Part shown: positions 54,226 to 61,841 of the stretch, piece after piece
Layout: each line of letters begins with the position of its first letter
Numbering within the stretch: position 1 is the first letter of the stretch
Assembly: GCF_001421805.1 (NCBI RefSeq)
Contig: NZ_LMLC01000003.1
Coordinates: 593,242-657,241, forward strand
Source: Sphingomonas sp. Leaf34
GTDB taxonomy: Bacteria; Pseudomonadota; Alphaproteobacteria; Sphingomonadales; Sphingomonadaceae
DNA length: 64,000 bases
Direction: 5' to 3'
Position numbers and translations under genes: made by a program
The notes under the pieces: model-generated
What the model saw: the letters and a program-made list of their open reading frames with translations, nothing else
Databases searched by the model: none
What the model was told of the DNA's origin: nothing

Positions 54226-55751
54226 TCGACGGGCTCGGCCAGCACATCGTCATCCTCGGCGGCGGCACCGCCGGGTGGATGACCGCGTGCCTGATCGCGC
54301 ATCGCTGGCGTGCACGCGGCATGCGAGTGACGCTGGTGGAGAGCCCGGAGATCGGCATCGTCGGCGTCGGCGAAGGATCGACGCCGCAGCTGAAGCACTT
54401 CTTCGACACGCTGGGCATCGCCGAGAACGCGTGGATGCCCGCGTGCGACGCCACCTACAAGCTCGGGATCGGGTTCGAGGGCTGGTCGGACCGCGCCGGG
54501 TACGACCGTTATTTCCACCCCTTCCCGACCGCGCTCGACGGCCACACCGCCCCGCAATTCTTCTACAACACGCGCGCGCTCCGGACGGGCCGCGATGTCG
54601 AGGCGCATCCCGACCGGTTCCTGCTCCCCGCCCGCCTCGCCGCCGCGCACTGCGCGCCGCAGCCCGCCGAGAGCTTCCCGTTCGAGGTAAGCTACGGCTA
54701 TCATTTCGACGCGTACAAGGTCGGCGCGTTCCTCGCCGCACATGCCACCGGGACACTCGGCGTCGCCCATCTCCAGCGCCGGATCGCCAGCGTCGAGCGC
54801 ACCCCGACCGGCCAGATCACTGCGCTGATCGATACCGATGGCGTGCGGATCGCCGGAGATTTCTTCGTCGACGCGAGCGGGTTTCGCAGCACGATCTTCG
54901 CGGCGCTCGACGTGCCGTTCGTCAGCTATGCCGACACGCTCTTCAACGACCGTGCGGTGGTGATGCCGACCGCGCATGCCCCAGGCGCGCCGATCCCCAG
55001 CCAGACCCGCGCGACCGCGCTGTCGGCGGGCTGGGCGTGGCACATCCCGCTGACCAGTCGAAACGGCAACGGCTATGTCTATTCCAGCCGCCACCTGACC
55101 GAAGCACAGGCCGAGGCCGAGCTGCGCGCGCATGTCGGCGCCGAGGCCGGCGAAGCCCGCCACCTGAAGATGCGCGTCGGTCGCGTGCGCGACAGCTGGT
55201 CGCACAACGCGCTCGCGGTCGGGCTGGCGCAGGGCTTCCTCGAACCGCTCGAAGCGACCGCGCTGCATCTGGTGATCGCCACCGTCGAGGCGTTGCTCGA
55301 CGGAGTGGACGGGGGCGGCGCGACCGATGCGGTGCGCAGCGCGTTCAACACGCGGATCGCCGCACGCTATGACGGGGTCCGCGATTACATCGTCGCGCAT
55401 TACCGGCTCAATCAGCGCCACGACGATCCGACCGGTTATTGGGCGCAAGCGCGCGGCATCGAAGCGCTGTCAGACGAGCTGAAGATGCTGATGTCCGCCT
55501 GGTTCACCGGCGCCGACATGGTCGCGGCGATCGATCGCGCCGGGCTTGCCCGCTATTATTCCGCGATCAGCTGGCACTGCCTGTTCGCGGGCTACGGCAC
55601 CTTCCCCGAGCCTGCGCGGCTGATCCCGCCCGGTGCGGATATCGACCCGGTCGCCATGCCCCGGATCGACGATTTCCTGACCCGATGCGCGATGAATTTC
55701 GGGTTGCACGCCTCTCGTCTCCGCCCCGCGGACCTCAAGGATTTTGCATGA
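54222..55751 (+). CDS. Tryptophan-halogenase-like flavoprotein 2
   Basis: A 509-residue FAD-dependent protein, distinct from the first one. It shows GGGTAGWMTAC, VGVGEGSTPQL (Ser where the first copy has Ala, Thr where it has Ile), Lys80 in TYKLGIGFEGW, GWAWHIPL and FLEPLEATALHL. All residues needed for flavin-dependent halogenation appear kept. The GTG start overlaps the GH13 stop (GTGA) and its stop overlaps the GH31 start (ATGA), so it is locked inside the sugar operon. Confidence 0.88.
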   Translation: MIDGLGQHIVILGGGTAGWMTACLIAHRWRARGMRVTLVESPEIGIVGVGEGSTPQLKHFFDTLGIAENAWMPACDATYKLGIGFEGWSDRAGYDRYFHPFPTALDGHTAPQFFYNTRALRTGRDVEAHPDRFLLPARLAAAHCAPQPAESFPFEVSYGYHFDAYKVGAFLAAHATGTLGVAHLQRRIASVERTPTGQITALIDTDGVRIAGDFFVDASGFRSTIFAALDVPFVSYADTLFNDRAVVMPTAHAPGAPIPSQTRATALSAGWAWHIPLTSRNGNGYVYSSRHLTEAQAEAELRAHVGAEAGEARHLKMRVGRVRDSWSHNALAVGLAQGFLEPLEATALHLVIATVEALLDGVDGGGATDAVRSAFNTRIAARYDGVRDYIVAHYRLNQRHDDPTGYWAQARGIEALSDELKMLMSAWFTGADMVAAIDRAGLARYYSAISWHCLFAGYGTFPEPARLIPPGADIDPVAMPRIDDFLTRCAMNFGLHASRLRPADLKDFA

Positions 55752-58249
55752 AACATATCGCCCTCCTGCTCGCCGCCACCGCCGGCCTGTGCAGCGTCCC
55801 CGTCCAGGCGCAGACGACCACGCTCGCCGCCCCCACGCTCACCCCGCGCACTGACGGCGTCGAGGTTCGTGCCGGCGCGATGACCATGCGGATCACCGCG
55901 ATGACCGACGGGCTCGTCCGCGTCCGCGTCGCCAAGAACGGCGCGTTCGCCGAGGATGCGAGCTGGGCGGTGACCGCTGCGACCCGCAAGCAGGCGACCA
56001 AGGTGACCGCGGCCCCCGACGGCTTCACGACCGCCAGCGTCCGCGTCCGCATCGGTGCGGGCGGCGCGATCACGTTCGAGACGCTCGACGGCAAGATCAT
56101 CTCCGCCGACGCCGCCCCCGTCGCCACCGACGGCAAGGCGTTCACGATCGCCAAGACGCTGCCGATCGCCGAGCATTTCTACGGCCTTGGCGACAAGACC
56201 CAGGGGCTCGACCGCCGCGGCCACGGCTTTGTCGACTGGAACACCGACGCGTTCGGGTTCAGCAGCGCGGACGATCCGATCTACAAGTCGATCCCGTTCT
56301 TCATCGGCACGGGGGGAGCCGGCGGCAGCTACGGCATCCTGCTCGACAACACCTATCGCACCTGGTTCGATTTCGGCCACCGCGACGCCGAGACGCTCTC
56401 GTTCGGCGGCCCCGACGGCCCGATCGACTATTACTTCATCGCCGGCCCCTCGATGGCCGAGGTTACTAGGCGTTATGCCGACCTGACCGGCCACGCGCCG
56501 CTCGCGCCGAAATGGGCGCTCGGCTATCAGCAGTCGCGCTACAGCTATGGCAGCGCCGACGAGGTCCGCCAGATCGCCGCCCGCCTGCGCAGCGACCGCG
56601 TGCCGACCGACGTGATCTGGCTCGACATCGGCTATCAGGATCGCAACCGCCCGTTCACGACCGACGCCAAGACCTTCCCCGACCTGCCCGGTCTCGCCAC
56701 CGAGATGAAGGCGGACGGGATCAGGTTGGTCGCGATCACCGATCTGCACATCGCCGCGGTCGAGCAGGGCTATGCGCCGTACCAGAGCGGCATGAAGGCC
56801 GACGCGTTCATCAAGAACGCGGACGGTACCCCCTATGTCGCGCCGGTCTGGCCCGGCCCGTCGGTATTCCCCGACTTCACCAAGACTGCCGCGCGCACCT
56901 GGTGGGGCGAGCAGTATAAGGGGTTCCTCGACGCAGGGATCGCCGGCTTCTGGAACGACATGAACGAGCCGGCGATCTTCGAGACGCCGACCAAGACGAT
57001 GCCGCTCGACACGCGCCACCACATCGACAGCGACGATTTCGCAGGCCGGATCACCGACCACCGCGAGGCGCACAACGTCTACGGCATGCTCAACACGCGC
57101 GCGACCTATGACGGGCTGCTCAAGCTGCGCCCCGACGAGCGCCCGTTCGTGATGACGCGCGCGAGCTATGCCGGCGGGCAGCGTTATGCGGTGACCTGGA
57201 CCGGCGACAACAGCGCGACCTGGGATCATCTGAAGCTGTCGGTGCAGCAGATCATCAACCTCGGCCTGTCGGGCTTCGGCTACAGCGCCGCCGACGTCAG
57301 CGGGTTCGCAGGGGGCCCGAGCCCCGACCTGCTCACGCGCTGGACCGAGATCGGCGCGTTCACGCCGGTGTTCCGCAACCATTCGGCGACGGGCACACCG
57401 CGCGTCGAGCCCTGGGTCGACGGCCCCGACCATCTCGCGATCCGCCGCCGCTTCATCGAGGAGCGGTATCGGCTGATGCCGTATTTCTACGCGCTGGCCG
57501 ACCAGAATGCGCGGTTGGGCGATCCGATCATGCGCCCGGTCTTCTACGACTATCCGGCAGCCGCAAGCGCGTCGTGCGACCAGTCGATGGCGTTCACGCT
57601 GGGCAAGTCGTTGCTGATCGCGCCGCCGCCCAAGCCCGAATCGCCGCAGACCTATGACGTCTGCCTGCCCGCGGGGGGATGGTACGATTACTGGACCGGC
57701 CAGCGCGTCGGCACGCCCGAACCCGCCGCCGCCGGGCCGATCCAGTCGGCGACGCAGGCGGTACCCACCGTGCGGACGCTGGGGGACCGCGTGACCGAAA
57801 CGCCGCGGCTCGATCACCTGCCGGTGTTCGTCCGCGCGGGCACGATCCTGCCCCGCCAGCCGCTGGTCCAGAGCACGAGCGAGACCCCGAACGGTCCGCT
57901 TCGCCTCGACGTCTATCCCGGCGCGGACTGCACGGGGACGCTGTACGAGGACGATGGCCGAAGCCTTGCGTACACGCGCCGCGGCTATTTCCGCCAGACG
58001 GTGCGCTGCACGATCACGCCGACCGGCCTGTCGATCGACTTCGCCAAGCCCGAGGGCGGCTTCAAGCCCTGGTGGAAGACGATCGCGGTGACCGTCCACA
58101 ACTGGACCGGCGCCGGTGCGGCAATGATGAGGGGCAAGCGGGTCGAGAGCGTGCGGGATGCTACCATGGCGAATGCCATCGTGACGATCCCCGCGCAGCC
58201 CGGCGCCGGCGTGCTGGTCATCGATGGGCGCCAGGCTCGGACGGGGTAA
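55748..58249 (+). CDS. Alpha-glucosidase, GH31, exported
   Basis: An 833-residue enzyme with a signal peptide (MKHIALLLAATAGLCSVPVQAQ), hence probably periplasmic. The N-terminal beta domain precedes a TIM barrel with the nucleophile Asp404 in WNDMNEPAIF and the acid/base Asp487 in TWTGDNSATWDHL. Two C-terminal beta domains complete the usual GH31 layout. It would release glucose from maltodextrins in the periplasm while the GH13 enzyme acts in the cytoplasm. It is the last gene of the operon. Confidence 0.94.
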   Translation: MKHIALLLAATAGLCSVPVQAQTTTLAAPTLTPRTDGVEVRAGAMTMRITAMTDGLVRVRVAKNGAFAEDASWAVTAATRKQATKVTAAPDGFTTASVRVRIGAGGAITFETLDGKIISADAAPVATDGKAFTIAKTLPIAEHFYGLGDKTQGLDRRGHGFVDWNTDAFGFSSADDPIYKSIPFFIGTGGAGGSYGILLDNTYRTWFDFGHRDAETLSFGGPDGPIDYYFIAGPSMAEVTRRYADLTGHAPLAPKWALGYQQSRYSYGSADEVRQIAARLRSDRVPTDVIWLDIGYQDRNRPFTTDAKTFPDLPGLATEMKADGIRLVAITDLHIAAVEQGYAPYQSGMKADAFIKNADGTPYVAPVWPGPSVFPDFTKTAARTWWGEQYKGFLDAGIAGFWNDMNEPAIFETPTKTMPLDTRHHIDSDDFAGRITDHREAHNVYGMLNTRATYDGLLKLRPDERPFVMTRASYAGGQRYAVTWTGDNSATWDHLKLSVQQIINLGLSGFGYSAADVSGFAGGPSPDLLTRWTEIGAFTPVFRNHSATGTPRVEPWVDGPDHLAIRRRFIEERYRLMPYFYALADQNARLGDPIMRPVFYDYPAAASASCDQSMAFTLGKSLLIAPPPKPESPQTYDVCLPAGGWYDYWTGQRVGTPEPAAAGPIQSATQAVPTVRTLGDRVTETPRLDHLPVFVRAGTILPRQPLVQSTSETPNGPLRLDVYPGADCTGTLYEDDGRSLAYTRRGYFRQTVRCTITPTGLSIDFAKPEGGFKPWWKTIAVTVHNWTGAGAAMMRGKRVESVRDATMANAIVTIPAQPGAGVLVIDGRQARTG

Positions 58250-58387
58250 GCCGGTCCGGTAACCGCCTGCTCAAGATCAGGGGTAGCGTGAAGGCTACAC
58301 GAGGCGCATTCGGCTTGGACGCGTCGCCTTTTGCCGCTCCCTTTGCCAGGCTATGCCTGTGCGCTCCTGCTGGCGGAGGAGAATCGA

Positions 58388-58705
58388 TTGGCGTCTGACA
58401 TGACGACGGACGACTCGGACATGGTGGCGTGCGCCGCAACCACTTGCGTCGCGACAGCACGTAGGCGTGGGCGTCAGCCTGACCACGGCGCGACGACGCG
58501 AGCGCCGGCACTCCATTTTGTCGGCTTCCGCGGAGATGAATACTCCGCTGCGGTGCGCGTCTTTGGGCCGCCCGACTTCATCCATATCGGTTGGGACCGG
58601 TGGGCGAAACTAGAGGTCGTGCCCGGGGACACGGCGATCTTTGCCCGCGGTGATTTCGACGCTGCTCCCTCGCTATACAGCTACCCGGACGTCCACGAAA
58701 CGTAA
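58388..58705 (+). CDS. Small conserved hypothetical protein, probable TTG start
   Basis: A 105-residue protein with the conserved core LHFVGFRGDEYSAAVRVFG, PPDFIHIGWDRWAKLE and GDTAIFARG. This is a recurring small protein of sphingomonads with no known role. TTG 58388 lies 8 bases after GGAGG, a better setting than ATG 58400, whose ribosome site would be 20 bases away. It has no signal or membrane helix. Confidence 0.65.
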   Translation: MASDMTTDDSDMVACAATTCVATARRRGRQPDHGATTRAPALHFVGFRGDEYSAAVRVFGPPDFIHIGWDRWAKLEVVPGDTAIFARGDFDAAPSLYSYPDVHET

Positions 58706-58809
58706 CGTAAAATCGCCTAATCTGCATTTACGCATACGGAAGCCAAATGTAACAATGACTTGCGCCCCTAGCATAATATTACAATCTCACATGCGCCTAG
58801 TAACGAAAT

Positions 58810-58836
58810 TTGATCTTAATCTGCCCTACTTATGAT
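58810..58836 (+). promoter_or_regulatory. Possible promoter of the downstream Crp/Fnr gene
   Basis: TTGATC and TATGAT are separated by 15 bases (or 18 bases to GATATA) in an AT-rich stretch, about 45 bases before the chosen ATG at 58882. It supports placing the gene start downstream of it. Confidence 0.3.
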
Positions 58837-58881
58837 ATAGAGGCGATACCGCTATCACGACTCGTTTGCAGATTTGCCGGA

Positions 58882-59670
58882 ATGCCGCCCCTCTATCCTA
58901 GCGAAACCTTTGTCATTAATACAAAACTTGCACGCTTCTTTGACATCATGGCACTCAAGTCAACGCTTGATGAGGAGGATCGCCATGACGCGTTTAGACT
59001 GCCGCTGACCCGAAAGACGTTCAAGCCAGCAGGATATATCGTGCGACAAGGCGATATATCGGATTCGATATCGATCGTGCTTGAGGGCTATTGCTACGGA
59101 CAGCGGGATGACGGCCAAGGCAAGTCGCAGATCGTATCGTTGGGGATTCCAGGCGATGCCGTTGGCATCGAGCATCTGTTCTTGCGGACCGCCGACCATG
59201 ATACGCGCGCACTGACTGAAATCGAGGTGGCGATCATACCATTGGTTGCCGTCCAGCAACTCGCGCTGCGTCGGCCCGCGATTGCGCAAGCTTTGGGGAT
59301 CCGACAGGCGATCAACAACGCGATCGCGCGCGAGTGGCTGGTCAATATCGGCGGCAGGGACGGCTTACGGCGCGTGTCGCATTTTCTGTGCGAATTCGCG
59401 GTCCGTAGCGATGCCTGGGAACGCGTCACCAGCGCCGGCTATGAATTGCCGATGTCGCAGGAACAGATCGGCCAGGCGACCGGATTAACGGCCGTACACG
59501 TCAATCGTATGCTGAAGACGCTGCATACAGCAGGGCTGATCGAACGAAGCTGGCGTTACGTCCGGTTTTCAAACTGGGAAGGTCTACAGGATATCGCCGA
59601 CTTTTCAGTCGATTACCTGCATTTCGGTCGACAGGTCGATACACCAGCACGCGCAACCCAGCCTACCTAA
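58882..59670 (+). CDS. Crp/Fnr family transcriptional regulator
   Basis: A 262-residue regulator. The jelly-roll sensor domain (about residues 40-140) has FKPAGYIVRQGDISDSISIV and GIPGDAVGIEHLFL. The helix-turn-helix core is PMSQEQIGQATGLTAVHVNR, with recognition-helix residues close to those of the paralogue at 5574-6290, so the two may share similar binding sites. No Cys cluster for iron-sulfur is present. ATG 58882 was chosen over the longer frame beginning at 58810, which would lie in the putative promoter; ATG 58948 is also possible. It precedes the two-partner secretion genes. Confidence 0.88.
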   Translation: MPPLYPSETFVINTKLARFFDIMALKSTLDEEDRHDAFRLPLTRKTFKPAGYIVRQGDISDSISIVLEGYCYGQRDDGQGKSQIVSLGIPGDAVGIEHLFLRTADHDTRALTEIEVAIIPLVAVQQLALRRPAIAQALGIRQAINNAIAREWLVNIGGRDGLRRVSHFLCEFAVRSDAWERVTSAGYELPMSQEQIGQATGLTAVHVNRMLKTLHTAGLIERSWRYVRFSNWEGLQDIADFSVDYLHFGRQVDTPARATQPT

Positions 59671-60103
59671 AATCGCTACGAATCATGTGGAATCCAGGCC
59701 AGATCGCGCCAATTGTCTTGCGACAGGATTAACCAAGGACTCCGCTCCCGAAATACTTCACGTGTCGCCCCGCCGGCAAAACACTTTATTTTTGCGCTTA
59801 TTGTAACTTTTTGACAGCGTTACGGTCGATTTTATCTTGCGTTAAACGGTCAAGACTTACATATGTTAAGAGAAATTCGGAGCAGGCCAAACACCGCGAT
59901 CCTCGCGACCGGCCCACGCTCTGCGCCTGTTAAGACGTCACGTCGGCTTTCCGACTGCAGTGGAACGCGGCAGAGATCGCCCACTGCGAACGACTAAGGT
60001 TTCGCCCGTACTTCGGGCTTCCTCGACATTCCCATCCTAACGGCTCCCGCTGTCGCGGATGGGAGATTCGTGCCTTCCATCCGCGGCGACTTTCGAGGTG
60101 TTC
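59671..60103. other. 433-base gap with promoter and structured leader; no gene seen
   Basis: The left part is less GC-rich than the rest of the window. It holds TTGACA at 59811 and TATCTT at 59833 (16-base spacing). The right part can fold into hairpins: GTCGG/CCGAC near 59950-59965, GCCCG/CGGGC at 60004-60018 and CCCATCC/GGATGGG at 60031-60063. I see no open frame of note and no tRNA. Confidence 0.5.
59811..59838 (+). promoter_or_regulatory. Possible sigma-70 promoter for the two-partner secretion genes
   Basis: A perfect -35 (TTGACA) is followed after 16 bases by TATCTT. If used, the leader before the transporter ATG at 60104 would be about 260 bases long. Confidence 0.4.
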
Positions 60104-61786
60104 ATGTATAAGTCGACCCTATGGGTGGCCGCGCTTGCGGCCGTGAGCCCGGCTGCCCTGCTGGTTTTGCCGCAATCGGCGCTAGCGCAGGTTCCCGTCG
60201 GCGCGGGTGGACAGCTCCAGCAGATCCCGCCGACCCCGCTGGACGTGACCCCTGACCCGAATTTCGGGTTCGAGCGCAAGACACCCGTTGTCGTCGCCGC
60301 GTCCGGTGGCCCCAAGACGCTCGTCCGGTCGCTAAGCGTGACCGGTGCGACGCTGTTTCCCGAGGCCGACCTGATCGCCGCCACGGAGTTCGTGCCGAAC
60401 AGCGAGCTCGATCTGTCAGACCTGAAGATGCTCGCGGCGAAGATCACCGCTTATTACACTAGCCGCGGCTATTTCGTCGCGAACGCCTATCTTCCGGAAC
60501 AGGATGTCCAGAGCGGCGCGGTCAACATCGCGGTGATCGAGGGGCGCTTTGGCGCGATCGGCGTCAAGAATGAGTCGCGGCTGTCGGACGGCGTGGCCAA
60601 CGGTATCCTTGCCGGGCTCGACGTCGGCGATCCAGTTGCGGTTGCGCCGCTCGAACGTCGCCTGCTGATGCTGTCGGACCTGCCGGGCGTACGCGTGAAG
60701 TCGACGCTTAGCCCCGGCACCGCGGTAGGAACGTCTGACCTGCTCGTCGACATCACCCCCGGCCAGAGCATCACCGGCAGCGTCGAGGCCGACAATGCCG
60801 GCAATCGCTACACAGGCGCCTACCGCGTTGGCGGGTCGGTCAACTGGAACAACCCGACCGGCTCGGGCGACGTGCTGAGCCTGCGCGCACTTACGTCGTT
60901 CTCCGGGCTCGCCTATGGCCGCGCATCATACCAGGCGCCGATCGGCCAGGTCACGCTGGGCGTCGCCTTTGCACATCTCGACTATTCGCTCGGCAAGGAA
61001 TTCGACAGCCTCGATGGCAGCGGCAATGCCGACGTCGCGAGCGTCTATGCCAGTTATCCCCTGATCCGGTCGCGCAACAACAATCTTTATCTGACCATCG
61101 GCGGCGACGCGAAATGGTTCGAGGACAGAATTGGCATCGTCGATGTCACGACGTATCGCCGCGCGCAGGTGATTACCGCCGGACTCAGCGGCGACGAACA
61201 CGACACGCTGCTCGGCGGGGGGTGGAGCGCGTATTCGCTCAGCTATTCGGTCGGCAATCTCGACATTCGCGGCGCGTATGAGCGTTCGATCGACGCACTC
61301 ACGGCGCGCACCAACGGCCGCTATGGGAAGCTGCAGTTCAGCTTCGCGCGGTTGCAGACGATCGCCGGACCGCTGTCGCTGTTCGCGTCGGCGCGCGGCC
61401 AGATCGCATTCAGCAACCTCGACATTTCCGAGCGGATGGAGCTTGGCGGCGCCTATGCGGTGCGCGCCTATCCCGAGGGCGAGGCGTATGGCGACCAGGG
61501 CTATGTGGCCACCGCCGAGGCGCGCCTGGCATTACCGCAGGTCGTCCCCGGCGCGCTCCAGCTGTTCAGCTTCGTCGACGTCGGCGAGGTCGATTTCGTC
61601 AAGCACCCGTATTTCGACGGATCGAACCACGCGAAGCGCAGCGCCTATGGCGCCGGCCTGAGCTGGGCTGGACCATATGGGATCGCCGCCAAGGCGACCT
61701 ATGCGCGCAAGCTCGGCAACGAGGATGCGACGTCCGCCCCCGACAAGTCGGGTCGCGCCTGGTTCCAGCTTTCGAAGACCTTCTGA
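60104..61786 (+). CDS. Two-partner secretion transporter, FhaC/ShlB/HecB family
   Basis: A 560-residue outer-membrane protein of the Omp85 superfamily. A signal peptide ends near SALAQVPVG. A first POTRA domain (VRSLSVTGATLFPEADLIAA, YYTSRGYFVANAYLPEQDV) and a second (AVAPLERRLLMLSDLPGVRV) bind the exoprotein; a 16-strand barrel follows (EADNAGNRYTGAYRVGGSVN) with VRAYPEGEAYGDQGYV as the inward-folded VRGY-type motif, and it ends in Phe (QLSKTF). A GAGGTG site supports ATG 60104. It exports the haemagglutinin-like protein encoded 55 bases downstream. Confidence 0.93.
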   Translation: MYKSTLWVAALAAVSPAALLVLPQSALAQVPVGAGGQLQQIPPTPLDVTPDPNFGFERKTPVVVAASGGPKTLVRSLSVTGATLFPEADLIAATEFVPNSELDLSDLKMLAAKITAYYTSRGYFVANAYLPEQDVQSGAVNIAVIEGRFGAIGVKNESRLSDGVANGILAGLDVGDPVAVAPLERRLLMLSDLPGVRVKSTLSPGTAVGTSDLLVDITPGQSITGSVEADNAGNRYTGAYRVGGSVNWNNPTGSGDVLSLRALTSFSGLAYGRASYQAPIGQVTLGVAFAHLDYSLGKEFDSLDGSGNADVASVYASYPLIRSRNNNLYLTIGGDAKWFEDRIGIVDVTTYRRAQVITAGLSGDEHDTLLGGGWSAYSLSYSVGNLDIRGAYERSIDALTARTNGRYGKLQFSFARLQTIAGPLSLFASARGQIAFSNLDISERMELGGAYAVRAYPEGEAYGDQGYVATAEARLALPQVVPGALQLFSFVDVGEVDFVKHPYFDGSNHAKRSAYGAGLSWAGPYGIAAKATYARKLGNEDATSAPDKSGRAWFQLSKTF

Positions 61787-61841
61787 CTGCGCAAGCACCT
61801 CCCCAATTTTGCGGCCATCCGCCGCCACAAGGATACCGCAT

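Noticed and set aside
55592..58099. An 835-residue minus-strand open frame opposite the GH31 gene
   Set aside because: Same cause; composition is that of antisense GC-rich DNA and the plus strand codes for a complete GH31 enzyme.
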